This document shows positions 16,161 through 25,211 of a stretch of DNA of 64,000 bases, piece after piece. The notes under the pieces were generated by a model. The model was not told where the DNA came from, ran no database searches, and was given only the letters and a program-made list of their open reading frames with translations. The number at the start of each line of letters is the position of its first letter. Positions within the stretch are counted from its first letter, which is position 1. The DNA is taken from the NCBI RefSeq assembly GCF_036346855.1, contig NZ_CP107841.1:4530001-4594000 (forward strand), written 5' to 3'. Position numbers and translations under genes: made by a program. The DNA is from Streptomyces europaeiscabiei (GTDB lineage Bacteria > Actinomycetota > Actinomycetes > Streptomycetales > Streptomycetaceae).

Positions 16161-16391
16161 ATGATTAGAAAATCTGTAGCAGCTGTCACCCCCGCACTCG
16201 GCTGCACCGCGTACGGCACCACCTGCAACCCCGCGGGATCGCGCCCGGCATCCGCCCACGTCGTCCGCAGCACCGGCAAGGCAGTCGACGACCTCGCCCA
16301 GGCGATCGAGGACTGCGGCAGGGCTGTCCTCGACGGCGACGGCGACGGCGACACCGACTCCAGTGAATCGACACGGCCGCCGACGAACTGA
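16161..16391 (+). CDS. Small hypothetical protein or gene remnant
   Basis: A 76-codon frame with strong G/C third positions (VRSTGKAVDDLAQAIEDCGR, then a Gly-Asp tract) lies just outside the IS607 left end. The ATG at 16161 has no ribosome site, and the front half sits in A/T-rich sequence, so it may be the tail of a gene split by the element. Function unknown. Confidence 0.3.
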   Translation: MIRKSVAAVTPALGCTAYGTTCNPAGSRPASAHVVRSTGKAVDDLAQAIEDCGRAVLDGDGDGDTDSSESTRPPTN

Positions 16392-16528
16392 CCAACGTCT
16401 GCACGTCGTAAGGAAAACCGGCGATTTCCCTCCCTTGTCCCACAGTTCACCACCGCATAGGAAGGTGGCACGCACACCCCCGCGCCATCCACGCCATGTC
16501 ACTCACGACCGACCTGGGGAGCAGCAGC

Positions 16529-18076
16529 ATGTGCGACGACCACCACGGTGACACCCGGAGCGAGGGCGACGGGAACGGACTCGGAAGGCGCGCGCTGTTC
16601 GTGACGTCGGCGGCGGCCGCACTTACGTTGGGAAGCGTGACCTTTGGGACGAGCGGCGCCGAGGCCGCGGACGGCGACCAGGAGACGAAGACCATCCGGG
16701 GAACCCTCCCCACCGGCTCCCCCGATTTCGTGTATCTGCCGGTCGAGGTGCCTTCAGGAGTACGGGAGTTGAAGGTCTCGTACAGCTACGAGAGGCCGAG
16801 CGTCCCGGCGGGCACCCTGGGCAACGCACTCGACATCGGTGTCTTCGACGAGCGGGGCACGGAACTCGGCGGCAAGGGCTTCCGGGGCTGGTCGGGCGGC
16901 GCCCGCACGGAGTTCTTCGTCCGGGCGGACGAGGCGACCCCGGGCTACCTCCCCGGCCCGGTCCGCCCCGGCACCTGGCACATCGCGCTGGGCCCCTACA
17001 CGGTGGCGCCGGACGGGCTGCCGTACGAGATCACGATCACCCTCACGTACGGCGCGCCTGCCACGCCGGTGAAGCCGGTGTATCCGCCGGAGCGGGCCAA
17101 GGGGCGGGGCCGGGACTGGTACCGGGGCGACTGTCATCTGCACTCCTGGTACTCCGACGGCCGCCGTACGCTCGCCGAGCTGGCGGCGCTGGCGCGCGCG
17201 GCGGGCCTGGACTTCATCAACAGCTCCGAGCACAACACCCAGTCCGCGCACGCCCATTGGGCCGAGCACGCGGGTGACGACCTCCTCATTCTGCTGGGCG
17301 AGGAGGTGACCACGCGCAACGGTCACGTGGTGGCGCTCGGCGTCGCACCGGGGACGTTCGTCGACTGGCGCTACCGGGCCCGGGACAACCGGTTCGGCAA
17401 GTACGCCCGGCAGATCCGCCGGGCCGGGGGCCTGGTCGTCCCGGCCCACCCGCACGCCACCTGCATCGGCTGCAACTGGAAGTTCGGCTTCGGCGAGGCG
17501 GACGCGGTGGAGGTGTGGAACGGCGCGTACTCGCCGGAGGACGAGGTGGCGCTCGCCGACTGGGACGGCATGCTCGTGGCGTCCGTGAAGGAGGGTCGCG
17601 GCTGGATCCCGGCGATGGGCAACAGCGACGCCCATCGCGACCCCGACCCCGTCGGCCGCCCCCAGACGGTCGTCCTCGCCGACGACCTGACCAGGGAGGC
17701 CATCCAGGAGGGCCTGCGAGCCGGCCGCTCGTACGTCGCCGAGTCGAAGGACGTGTCCGTGTCGTTCACGGCGTCCGGTGCGCGGGGCGAGCACGCGGGC
17801 ATCGGTGAGCGGCTGAAGGTGGCTCCGGACACCCCGGTCACCGTCCGTGTGGAGGCGACGGGCTCCGCCGGCTGCACCATCCGCTTCGTCACCGACCAGG
17901 GCGCGATGTTCACCTCGGCCGTGCTCCCGGAGTCCGGCGCCGGCTCGGCACAGTGGCGTACGACGGCCTCGTACGCGGCGTACGTACGGGCCGAGGTCCG
18001 CCGGCCGCCGATCGTGCCGGGCTTCCCGGGGCCGCTGGCGGCGTTCACGAACCCGATCTTCCTCGGGCGGGGATAG
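16529..18076 (+). CDS. Tat-exported CehA/McbA-type PHP-domain metallohydrolase
   Basis: A 515-residue secreted protein. A twin-arginine signal (GRRALFVTSAAAALTLG, arginines at 20-21) ends near AEA at 45-47. A beta-sandwich region follows. Then comes a PHP phosphoesterase domain with metal ligands in GDCHLHSWYSDG, SSEHNTQ, PAHPHATC and GNSDAHRD. This matches the CehA/McbA family, which includes phosphoesterases and carbaryl hydrolase. The ATG at 16529 has GGGGAG before it and is preferred to the ATG at 16496. Folding before export through Tat fits a metalloenzyme. The substrate is unknown. Confidence 0.85.
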   Translation: MCDDHHGDTRSEGDGNGLGRRALFVTSAAAALTLGSVTFGTSGAEAADGDQETKTIRGTLPTGSPDFVYLPVEVPSGVRELKVSYSYERPSVPAGTLGNALDIGVFDERGTELGGKGFRGWSGGARTEFFVRADEATPGYLPGPVRPGTWHIALGPYTVAPDGLPYEITITLTYGAPATPVKPVYPPERAKGRGRDWYRGDCHLHSWYSDGRRTLAELAALARAAGLDFINSSEHNTQSAHAHWAEHAGDDLLILLGEEVTTRNGHVVALGVAPGTFVDWRYRARDNRFGKYARQIRRAGGLVVPAHPHATCIGCNWKFGFGEADAVEVWNGAYSPEDEVALADWDGMLVASVKEGRGWIPAMGNSDAHRDPDPVGRPQTVVLADDLTREAIQEGLRAGRSYVAESKDVSVSFTASGARGEHAGIGERLKVAPDTPVTVRVEATGSAGCTIRFVTDQGAMFTSAVLPESGAGSAQWRTTASYAAYVRAEVRRPPIVPGFPGPLAAFTNPIFLGRG

Positions 18077-18247
18077 GGCGGGGAGAGTGCGGGGATGGCA
18101 GCCAGCCGGAAGGTCCGGCGAACGTAGGGGGAACCCGCGTACGAAATAACTGTGTTGGGCCTTAGGTTTGGCTCGACACATCACGTGCGTCTGTACGGCT
18201 ACGTCCGTTCGCGTGGACGCACCCGTACGGCGGAGGAGACGGCGCCC

Positions 18248-19081
18248 ATGACCGATCACGCGACCACGCCCGACCCGGCGGCGGCTCCGGCTGCGAAGGA
18301 GAAGGTCGACACTTCGGTGCCCGCCTCCGCCCGCATCTGGAACTACTGGCTGGGCGGCAAGGACAACTACCCGGTGGACGAGGCGGCCGGCGACGCGTAC
18401 GCCGACGCCTTCCCCGGCATCGTGACCATCGCCCGCAGCAGCCGCGCGTATCTGCGGCGCAGCATCCGGCACCTGGTGGAGGTGGAGGGCGTCCGGCAGT
18501 TCCTGGACGTCGGCACCGGTCTGCCCACCGCCGACAACACCCACCAGGTCGCCCAGCGCAGCGCGCCGGAGGCGAGGATCGTCTACGTCGACAACGACCC
18601 GATGGTCCTCGCGCACGCCCGCGCGCTGCTCTACTCCGCCCCCGAGGGCGCCACCGCGTACGTCGACGCCAGCCTCTACGACACGGACCGCATCCTGGAG
18701 GCCGCCGCCGCGACGTTGGACCTGTCCCGGCCCACGGCTCTGATCCTCAGCGGCATCCTGGGCCACGTCCGCGACTACGAGGAGGCCCGCGACATCGTCC
18801 GCCGCCTCCTCGCCGGCCTTCCCTCGGGCAGCTACCTCAACATCAACGAGGGCTCCCGGGGCACCGATCCCGAGTACGAGCGCGCCCAGGACGCCTACAA
18901 CGAGACCGGCGCCGTCCCGTACTTCCTCCGCCCCGTCGACCAGATCACCGGCTACTTCGACGGCCTCGACCTGGTCGACCCGGGCATCGTCTCCGTACCG
19001 CTGTGGCGCCCGGACGCCACGGATGCCGCGGGCGAGCCGAAGCCGATCGGGCAGCACGGGGGGCTGGGCAGGAAGCCGTAG
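18248..19081 (+). CDS. SAM-dependent methyltransferase (DUF574 family)
   Basis: A 277-residue Rossmann-fold methyltransferase of the group abundant in streptomycetes. Markers are the opening PASARIWNYWLGGKDNYPVD, the SAM site FLDVGTGLPTADN, the acidic YVDNDPMVL, and ALILSGILGHV. The ATG at 18248 has GGAGGAGAC upstream. It is monocistronic, facing the EEP gene at 19991. Substrates of this family are mostly unknown. Confidence 0.88.
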   Translation: MTDHATTPDPAAAPAAKEKVDTSVPASARIWNYWLGGKDNYPVDEAAGDAYADAFPGIVTIARSSRAYLRRSIRHLVEVEGVRQFLDVGTGLPTADNTHQVAQRSAPEARIVYVDNDPMVLAHARALLYSAPEGATAYVDASLYDTDRILEAAAATLDLSRPTALILSGILGHVRDYEEARDIVRRLLAGLPSGSYLNINEGSRGTDPEYERAQDAYNETGAVPYFLRPVDQITGYFDGLDLVDPGIVSVPLWRPDATDAAGEPKPIGQHGGLGRKP

Positions 19082-19112
19082 TCCACGTGGGCGGCGCGGG
19101 TGTCCGGGGTCC

Positions 19113-19991
19113 TCAGTGGGCCCCGGCCCCGGCCTCCGCCCCGGACTCCGCCCCGTCCGCCAGGTCGGCCACGACGGCCATGTGGTCGGAGGGCCATACG
19201 CCGTCGACGGGACCGTCGCCCGCCCTCCGTACGGCGCGCACGTGCCCGACTCCGCCGTGGCCCGGCGGTCCGACGTGGATGTAGTCGATCCGCACGCTCG
19301 GCCCGAACGTCCCGGCGACGTAGGGGTTCACCACGTCCCAGGTGGCCGACGGCGCGCCGGGCTCGGCGTACTCCCAGACGTCGAGGAAGCACTGTCCGGG
19401 CGCGGCGGGCGCGGTCCTGTGGCCGCCGAAGAGCCGGACCTCGTCGGAGTCGGGCCAGGCGTTGAAGTCCCCGGTGATCACGGGCGGGTGGGCGCCTCGG
19501 CCTCGGTGGCGGGCGACGAACTCGACCAGCGCGGTGACCTGGCGGCAGCGCACCGCTGACGCGTCGGTCGCGGAGCTGAGGTGGGTGGTGAAGAAGGGGA
19601 CGGGCGCGCCGGGGGCGTCGAGGAGGGTGTAGAGGGCGCCGCGTGTGCTGCCGCCCTCTCCCGTCGGCAGCCCGATGGAGTCCCGCTCCAGGACGGGCCA
19701 CCGGCTCAGCACGGCGTTACCTATCCCGACGTCCGGGTCCCCGATCCGCCGCTGCCAGCGCGCGGCGTCGCCGTACGCGCCCCAGGCCCAGTGCATACCG
19801 AGCTCCCCGGCGAGCCAACCGGCCAGATTCCCCGCGCTGTCCCCCCTGTCCCCGCCGTCCCCGTCCCGCTGCCAGACCTCCTGCAACCCGACCACGTCGG
19901 GCCGCAGTTCACGCAGCACGGCGAGGATCGCCTTCTGCCGCTCCTGCCACGGTCCGAACCGCCACCACAGGTTCCACGTCACGACCCGCAC
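19113..19991 (-). CDS. Endonuclease/exonuclease/phosphatase (EEP) family protein
   Basis: A 292-residue EEP-fold metal-dependent hydrolase. Fold motifs appear in order: VVTWNLWWRFG at the N-terminus, VGLQEVW, the catalytic GDFNAWPDSDEV, and the C-terminal WPSDHMAVVAD. No signal peptide is seen, so it is probably cytoplasmic. The start is GTG at 19991. The family includes nucleases and phosphodiesterases; the sequence does not say which. The last 15 residues are an Ala/Gly-rich tail. Confidence 0.85.
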   Translation of the reverse strand: MRVVTWNLWWRFGPWQERQKAILAVLRELRPDVVGLQEVWQRDGDGGDRGDSAGNLAGWLAGELGMHWAWGAYGDAARWQRRIGDPDVGIGNAVLSRWPVLERDSIGLPTGEGGSTRGALYTLLDAPGAPVPFFTTHLSSATDASAVRCRQVTALVEFVARHRGRGAHPPVITGDFNAWPDSDEVRLFGGHRTAPAAPGQCFLDVWEYAEPGAPSATWDVVNPYVAGTFGPSVRIDYIHVGPPGHGGVGHVRAVRRAGDGPVDGVWPSDHMAVVADLADGAESGAEAGAGAH

Positions 19992-20065
19992 CGGCCACCC
20001 ACCGCCTTCGCCCCGTACCCGATCCTGTAGTCCGTACCTCCCACACTTCGAGGAGAACCACGCCG

Positions 20066-20500
20066 ATGTCCCGCAGTGCGGAGCACGCGAACCATCCGGA
20101 GCACGCCGGGCTCAAGCAACGCGTCGTCACGGCCTTCCAGCGCCGCGTCGCCAACCCGGTCCTGCGTCGCGTCCCGCTCCAGACCGTCCTGGAGACCACC
20201 GGCCGCACCTCCGGCCTCCCCCGCCGCACCCCCATCGGCGGCCGTCGCGTCGGTGACACGGTCTGGCTGGTCTCCGAGTACGGCGAGAAGTCCCACTACA
20301 TCCGCAACATCAAGGCCGACCCCTCGGTCCGCGTCCGCCTCCGGGGCCGCTGGCACGAGGGCACGGCCCACCTCCTCCCGGACGACGACCCGGTGGCCCG
20401 CCTGCGCACCCTGCCCCGCATGAACAGCGCGGCGGTACGGGTACTGGGGTCGGGGTTGCTGACGGTGAGGGTGGATCTGGCGGACCGGAGCGGCGGGTAG
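20066..20500 (+). CDS. Deazaflavin (F420)-dependent nitroreductase-family protein (Ddn-like)
   Basis: A 144-residue split-barrel protein of the DUF385/Ddn family. Members bind F420H2 and reduce quinones, nitro groups or enones. The conserved ETTGRTSGLPRRTPIGG segment (about 51-67) and SHYIRNIKADPSVRVR (about 84-99) contribute to the cofactor pocket in known members. GAGGAG lies before the ATG at 20066. It is divergent from the EEP gene with 74 bp between starts. F420 dependence is inferred from the family and from fbiC in this window. Confidence 0.82.
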   Translation: MSRSAEHANHPEHAGLKQRVVTAFQRRVANPVLRRVPLQTVLETTGRTSGLPRRTPIGGRRVGDTVWLVSEYGEKSHYIRNIKADPSVRVRLRGRWHEGTAHLLPDDDPVARLRTLPRMNSAAVRVLGSGLLTVRVDLADRSGG

Positions 20501-20557
20501 CTTCCGTTCGGCGGCGTCAGTCCACCACCAGTGGCTCTCGGAAGTAATAGGGGATCG

Positions 20558-20745
20558 ATGTATTTCGACGTCGAGTGGGAGCACGTGTTTCTACGGATCC
20601 GCCTGCACGACGCCTACCGGCCCCTGGCGGTGGACGGATTGGACGAGGACCGGCTCGCGCTCTACATGCTCGCGCAGCGGCTCTCGCTGACGGCGGGGCC
20701 GCTGCGGCTGCTCGACGGGGACTTCCCCGACCGGGCGTTCATGAT
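20558..20745 (+). pseudogene. N-terminal fragment of an unknown protein
   Basis: The frame from ATG 20558 reads as good coding sequence (VEWEHVFLRIRLHDAYRPL) for about 60 residues. It then runs into a Tn3-transposase fragment in another frame. The parent protein is not recognised. The fragment marks a deletion or recombination junction. Confidence 0.45.
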
Positions 20746-20830
20746 AAGGGCCGTGTCGAGCGCATCCCGTACGAGCTGTGCGTGCTGGTGGCGCTGCGGG
20801 ACGCGGTGCGCCGGCGGGAGATCTGGGGGT
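20745..20830 (+). pseudogene. Fragment of a Tn3-family transposase
   Basis: One frame encodes GRVERIPYELCVLVALRDAV and RRREIWG, a stretch I recognise from Tn3-family transposases. Nothing else of the roughly 1000-residue enzyme is present. It is the left scar of the bacteriocin island. Confidence 0.6.
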
Positions 20831-20868
20831 GTTCACGAGCGCTGATGACGTGCGGCAACAGAAGGCCC

Positions 20869-21030
20869 TCACGATCTTTCCCCGTGCTGTCGAAGATCGT
20901 TCCCCAGTCGCTCGGGGAGCCGGAACCGACGCACCACCGCGTCGCTGCCGGCGACCACCTCCACGCACACCTCGACGGCGAGGCGGGCGTCCAGCCGGGA
21001 CGGCATGCCCGGAGGTCGTTGTGCGACCAT
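20869..21030 (-). CDS. Small hypothetical protein or remnant
   Basis: A 53-codon frame with coding-like base use (MPSRLDARLAVEVCVEVVAG) starts at ATG 21030 after a weak ribosome site. No family is recognised. It lies between the Tn3 scar and the bacteriocin promoter and could be the tail of a lost gene. Confidence 0.3.
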   Translation of the reverse strand: MVAQRPPGMPSRLDARLAVEVCVEVVAGSDAVVRRFRLPERLGNDLRQHGERS

Positions 21031-21074
21031 TTCAACGGTCCCGCGATCCTCAACTGCCCCTGAAACAAAACACG

Positions 21075-21103
21075 TTGACACTTGATCAGGAACCTGACAA
21101 TCT
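21075..21103 (+). promoter_or_regulatory. Promoter of the bacteriocin gene with paired CTTGATCA repeats
   Basis: TTGACA (21075-21080), a 17-bp spacer and CAATCT (21098-21103) form a plausible housekeeping-type promoter 43 bp before the GTG start. CTTGATCA occurs at 21081 and again at 21109, one between the boxes and one after the -10. This suggests a repressor or activator site. The stretch is clearly A/T-richer than its surroundings. Confidence 0.5.
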
Positions 21104-21145
21104 TTTGCTTGATCAACTTGCTGTCAAGTGCGGGGAGAGTTTGCA

Positions 21146-21433
21146 GTGAAGATCAAGCGTGGAGTGAAGCTCGCGGTGGCGGCCGGCGCCCTCGTCCTGG
21201 CCGGTGCCACTCCGGCACTGGCCACCGTGGTCAGCGTGGGCGGGGGTACCTGGGACTACGGCGCCGGCACGTCCTACGTGTGGTCCTACTACTACCACGG
21301 CAGTAAGTGCCACGGCTCGACCGCCATCGGGGAGTACATCGACACCGATGAGGCCGCCAAGGGTTCTTGGTCCATTGCTCAGGCCGACGTTGCGCTGAGC
21401 GGTAACAAGTCCTACTACAGCACCACCTGCTGA
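21146..21433 (+). CDS. Lactococcin 972 family bacteriocin precursor
   Basis: A 95-residue secreted peptide. A signal sequence (VKLAVAAGALVLAGATPALA) is followed by a mature part of about 69 residues. It opens TVVSVGGGTWDYG, continues with YYYHGSKCHGS, and ends STTC, so there are two cysteines. This is the lactococcin 972 pattern: Sec-exported, unmodified peptides whose type member blocks septum formation by binding lipid II. The GTG at 21146 with GGGGAG upstream fits best. A hairpin follows the stop. The two downstream genes are the family's usual partners. Confidence 0.9.
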   Translation: MKIKRGVKLAVAAGALVLAGATPALATVVSVGGGTWDYGAGTSYVWSYYYHGSKCHGSTAIGEYIDTDEAAKGSWSIAQADVALSGNKSYYSTTC

Positions 21434-21435
21434 CC

Positions 21436-21463
21436 TGAGACCGGGCCTCACAGCTCGGTCTCA
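21436..21463 (+). terminator. Hairpin after the bacteriocin gene
   Basis: TGAGACCG pairs with CGGTCTCA (8-bp stem) two bases after the bacteriocin stop codon. It could limit read-through so that peptide mRNA exceeds transporter mRNA. No U-tract. Confidence 0.55.
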
Positions 21464-21591
21464 CGGCGTCGGGTGGTCCGCTCACGGAGAGTCGACGGAT
21501 CTTCCGCGATCTCCCTCCGAGGGGGGCCGCCCGACGTGTCTCCGGTCTCCCCATGAGTCGCGCTCCAGAAGTGCCCTGATCTAGGCAATCG

Positions 21592-23682
21592 ATGCTGCAC
21601 CGAGGTATCAAGTTCGTTCACACCGCCGTGCTGGCGTACGCCGCAGTTCTCGCCTTCCTTTTCCTACGGAGCCTCGACGAGGACTGGGTGCTGGGGCATT
21701 CCGCCGTCGTCTGGGTGACGGACACCGACAACTCGACCAGCGGTTCGCAGGTCACCCGCGTGATCGCGGAGTTCGCGAAGTCCAACGGGACTACCGTCGC
21801 GCGCGAGGTACCCGACCTCGAGAACCCCTACAGCCGTCGGCACCTCTACCTCGCTCCCGGCGGTCAGCGTTCCGACTGGCTGAGGGACGGCTATCCGGCG
21901 TTCAATCGCGACTATCGCACCGACGTGCATCCGATCTCCGAGCTCGGACAACGCGATCCGCGTGGCTTCTACTACGTGTTCGGTTCAGACCGGGCCGCCG
22001 CCTCGCTGACCCGGACCCTGACCGACCTCGGCCTGCAGGCCACGGTCAACCATCCGCTGTCAGTGGCGCAACTGACCCCCGTCTACGCGGACAGTGCGCT
22101 GTACCGCTCGTTCTTCGTCGTCGCGCTCGCCGTCGTGACGACGACCGGCGCTGGTGTCCTGCTCAACGCGAAGGCATACGGGGTGCTGCGGCTGCAGGGC
22201 AAGTCATTCGCGCAGATCTTGCTGCGAGACCTGCGCCAACTCGCGGTTTTCTGGTCGACGGCGTTCGCAGCGGTGGCCGCCGCGACACTGCTGCTTCTCG
22301 GCCTCTACAACGGGCTGACGTGGATCGGCTGGTTCTCTTCGATCGCACTGACCTGCGCCGCCGCACTCAGCCTCATCGCCTTCGCTGTGCACGCGGCCAT
22401 GCTCTGGCTGACGTTCCAGACCGACGTGCTGCGGGCCCTGAAAGGTGAGCTGCCCTCGCGGACCGCGTCGGCGAGCGCCTACCTTGTGAGAATTCCCGCT
22501 CTGCTTCTGGCACTCAGCATTGCCACGGCCGTCGTCCTCGCCGGCCAGGACGTCGTGACCCGGCAGGAGAGCAGCGACGCCTACACGAAGATCGGCGACA
22601 CCACCTCTATCGAGCTCAACGGCAGTCTGGCCAGTGCCACCGCACTGCAGGACCTGAACGAGAAAGTGGGAGGCTGGCTCCGCCGGGCCGACAGGAACGG
22701 AGAGGTCGTCGTCGTCGGGCACCGGGATCTTCAGCGATCAGCGCCAGGAGATGGTCTGCCGAAGGGCGACCTTCTGATCGTCAACGAGTCCTTCCTCGCC
22801 GAGCAGCCCGTCCTCGACTCATCAGGGCGACGCCACAACCCGACCGCGACGACCAGCGACCAGGTACGGCTGCTCATCCCCGCGGCCCTCGCCCCGTACG
22901 CCCACCGCCTTCAGCAACTGGTCCCAGGACTGCTGAACCCCAGCGATCCGGACAAGATCAAGCCTGACCAGGTGGAGGTGTTGCGGTCGAAGGACGGCCA
23001 GCGCGTCTTTACTTACAACCCCCAGGGCCAGTCGCAGGCCGACGAGAACCCGGGCGCGGACGACTCGTTCGTCACGGACCCCGTCATCATCGCCTACCCC
23101 CACGGTTCGAACTTCCTGAGCAACAGGGGCTACACCGCCTACGCCTCTCAGCAAAGCATCGTCTTCCATGATGCGGACAAGGTCACAACAGGCATCAAGA
23201 AATATCACCTTGAGACGTACGTGACCGGTATGAGCCCCGTCGGGCAGAACGCCGCACTCAGACTGCGCGACCTTGTCCGAGACTTCCGGCTGCAACTGTT
23301 CAACCTGGGCGTGGCAGTGATGGTGCTGCTCATCACCGGAGTCGGCGTCTGCATCGTCCACTCCCGGAAGAACGCACAGGCGATCTTCGCCCGGCACATC
23401 AGCGGCTGGACGTTCACGGCCACGCACCGCACCGTCCTGGCAGTCGAAGGCGTCCTGGCCGTGCTGCTCGCTGGATGGGTACCCGTCCAGGTGTGGCAGC
23501 AGAACCAGGGTCTCGAAAGGTATGAGGCCCTCGGTATCCCCCCGCCCCGCGCACCCGTCGAGATCACCGAACTGGGTGTCGGCGTCGCCGTGGGGCTCGT
23601 CACCATCGAGGTCGTGGCAGTGCTCCTCGCCCTCCTTGCCTTCCATCGCCGGATTGTCAAGGAAGGCGCGACCGAGTCGTGA
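21592..23682 (+). CDS. Bacteriocin-associated integral membrane protein (lactococcin 972 transport/immunity)
   Basis: A 696-residue membrane protein with one N-terminal helix (about 9-27), a large external domain, four helices at about 165-300, a second external domain, and three C-terminal helices from about 560. This is the architecture of the membrane partner always linked to lactococcin 972 peptides, thought to work with the ABC ATPase in immunity or export. The N-terminal region (VVWVTDTDNSTSGSQVTRVI) matches the family. The ribosome site before ATG 21592 is weak. It is probably co-transcribed with the ATPase 28 bp downstream. Confidence 0.82.
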   Translation: MLHRGIKFVHTAVLAYAAVLAFLFLRSLDEDWVLGHSAVVWVTDTDNSTSGSQVTRVIAEFAKSNGTTVAREVPDLENPYSRRHLYLAPGGQRSDWLRDGYPAFNRDYRTDVHPISELGQRDPRGFYYVFGSDRAAASLTRTLTDLGLQATVNHPLSVAQLTPVYADSALYRSFFVVALAVVTTTGAGVLLNAKAYGVLRLQGKSFAQILLRDLRQLAVFWSTAFAAVAAATLLLLGLYNGLTWIGWFSSIALTCAAALSLIAFAVHAAMLWLTFQTDVLRALKGELPSRTASASAYLVRIPALLLALSIATAVVLAGQDVVTRQESSDAYTKIGDTTSIELNGSLASATALQDLNEKVGGWLRRADRNGEVVVVGHRDLQRSAPGDGLPKGDLLIVNESFLAEQPVLDSSGRRHNPTATTSDQVRLLIPAALAPYAHRLQQLVPGLLNPSDPDKIKPDQVEVLRSKDGQRVFTYNPQGQSQADENPGADDSFVTDPVIIAYPHGSNFLSNRGYTAYASQQSIVFHDADKVTTGIKKYHLETYVTGMSPVGQNAALRLRDLVRDFRLQLFNLGVAVMVLLITGVGVCIVHSRKNAQAIFARHISGWTFTATHRTVLAVEGVLAVLLAGWVPVQVWQQNQGLERYEALGIPPPRAPVEITELGVGVAVGLVTIEVVAVLLALLAFHRRIVKEGATES

Positions 23683-23710
23683 ACCCCCAGCGTTGTACAG
23701 GAGCTGCACC

Positions 23711-24379
23711 GTGATCGAGATCGAACATCTGTCAAAGTCCTACGGTGCTCGCGTTCTCTGGTCGGGACTCGAATTCACTGTGGCTCGAAGCGAAATGCTC
23801 GCGTTGACCGGGCTGAGCGGATCCGGCAAGTCGACGCTCCTCAATTGCCTCGGCCTCCTCGACTCACCGAGCTCGGGCGCGATCCGCTACGAAGGCCGGG
23901 ATGTCACCTGTTTCAGCCCGCGGGCGACCCGGCACTATCGGCGGGATGTCCTCGGCTACCTGTTCCAGAACTACGCACTGATCGAGAATGCGACCGTCGC
24001 CGCCAATCTCGAGGTCGCGATGAAACCGCGACGGGCGAAGAAGGACGCTCCGACCATCGCCGAGGCTCTGGAGCGGGTCGGACTGGCGGGACGGGAGAAA
24101 GAACACGTCCATCGGCTCAGCGGCGGGGAGCAGCAACGCGTTGCCCTGGCCCGCCTGATCGTCAAGCAGCCCGCCCTCGTTCTGGCCGACGAACCGACCG
24201 GTGCTCTCGACCACAGCAACACCAGTATGGTCGTCGACATCCTCCGCGCGATGAGTGAGGGCGGCTGCGCCGTCGTCATCGCGACCCACGATGAGGCGGT
24301 CCGCGACCGCTGTGACACCGTCCTGAGTGTAGGAAGCTCGACACAACCCGAACCCGTGAAGGAAAGGCAGTCCTCATGA
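23711..24379 (+). CDS. ABC transporter ATP-binding protein, lactococcin 972 group
   Basis: A 222-residue ATPase. Walker A is at 34-41 (GLSGSGKS), signature LSGGEQ at 136-141 and Walker B LADEPT at 158-163, with an H-loop ATHDEA near the end. It resembles the MacB/LolD-like ATPases that energise membrane partners of lactococcin 972 systems. The start is GTG at 23711 with GGAG before it. The last codon overlaps the start of a 41-residue membrane peptide (ATGA), so the two are translationally coupled. Confidence 0.9.
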   Translation: MIEIEHLSKSYGARVLWSGLEFTVARSEMLALTGLSGSGKSTLLNCLGLLDSPSSGAIRYEGRDVTCFSPRATRHYRRDVLGYLFQNYALIENATVAANLEVAMKPRRAKKDAPTIAEALERVGLAGREKEHVHRLSGGEQQRVALARLIVKQPALVLADEPTGALDHSNTSMVVDILRAMSEGGCAVVIATHDEAVRDRCDTVLSVGSSTQPEPVKERQSS

Positions 24380-24501
24380 ACGCCCGCCGCACCTGGAGCC
24401 TTGTCGTCGGCACCCTGCTTCTCGCCGTCGTTGCCGTGCTCTTCGTCTACGGGGGGCATGCTGCCACGATCCTCGGCCGGATCGGACTTCGGGTGTTCTG
24501 A
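24376..24501 (+). CDS. 41-residue single-helix membrane peptide in the bacteriocin operon
   Basis: A short protein that overlaps the ATPase gene by 4 bp. It has basic residues at the front (MNARRTW), then one strong transmembrane helix (SLVVGTLLLAVVAVLFVY), then a short amphipathic tail (GRIGLRVF). No family is recognised. Tight coupling argues that it is real and works with the transporter, for example as an immunity or accessory subunit. This is inference. Confidence 0.6.
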   Translation: MNARRTWSLVVGTLLLAVVAVLFVYGGHAATILGRIGLRVF

Positions 24502-24548
24502 CCGTCGAAGGGCAGGCGCCGCCCCTGTCCGATCACTTCTGCGCTCCC

Positions 24549-25060
24549 GTGCTGACAGGGTGCTGGTCCGTGACCTTGAACTCGGAGACTTTCGGCCGGA
24601 TCCGCGACTACCACCCTCGGCTGCCGCACCGGCAGTGGGCGCGTCGTACGCCGTGCACCGGCCGCGCGGCGCGGACAGCGGTCGCCGACCAGGTACGGGC
24701 GACGGTGGCAACTACCACCCCCGCCACCTGCTACGAGGTGCGGCGGCTTCTCTATGCCGTCGGGCGGCTGGCCGTATGGGTCGACAGCGACGGACTGCCG
24801 CCCGATCCAGGACTGTGGCTACGGACGGAGACGATCGACGCGTTCGTGCCGTCGGGCTCTGCCCGGGCCTGGGGGGCTCGACTGTGCAGACCTGCCGGAC
24901 CTGGCTTCGCCGCGTTCGGGAAGCGCTCGTACCCGCCCGAGGCTCCGCCGACAGCGCGGGAGTGCATCGCCGCGAGCCGGGGCCTCTACCGGGGCTTCGA
25001 CCGCATCACCACCGTCCTCAATCCTGACCGCTGCGACCGCCGCTCCCGCCTCCCCCCAGC
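24549..25060 (+). pseudogene. Degraded integrase-like remnant
   Basis: One frame reads VRRLLYAVGRLAVWVDSDGL and WLRTETIDAFV, resembling the N-terminal arm-binding region of actinobacterial tyrosine recombinases. It has no catalytic Arg/His/Tyr domain and drifts out of frame after about 25020. A second coding-like scrap (DAWNVPSGRQAAERLQQLAN) follows at about 25070-25190 in another frame. It is probably the right scar of the bacteriocin island. The assignment is tentative. Confidence 0.4.
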
Positions 25061-25211
25061 ACATCGCCGACGCCTGCGCGGACGCCTGGAACGTCCCCTC
25101 GGGCCGGCAAGCCGCCGAACGGCTTCAGCAACTGGCCAACCAACTGGTCCTGGCCCCGGGGCTGTTCACGCGCCGAGGGCCGCCCGCGGCCACGAGCCCG
25201 AGAAGCGCGGT

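Noticed and set aside
20739..21116. A 125-codon minus-strand frame upstream of the bacteriocin gene
   Set aside because: It crosses the Tn3 fragment and the A/T-rich promoter and shows no family; only the shorter frame 20869-21030 has coding-like base use.
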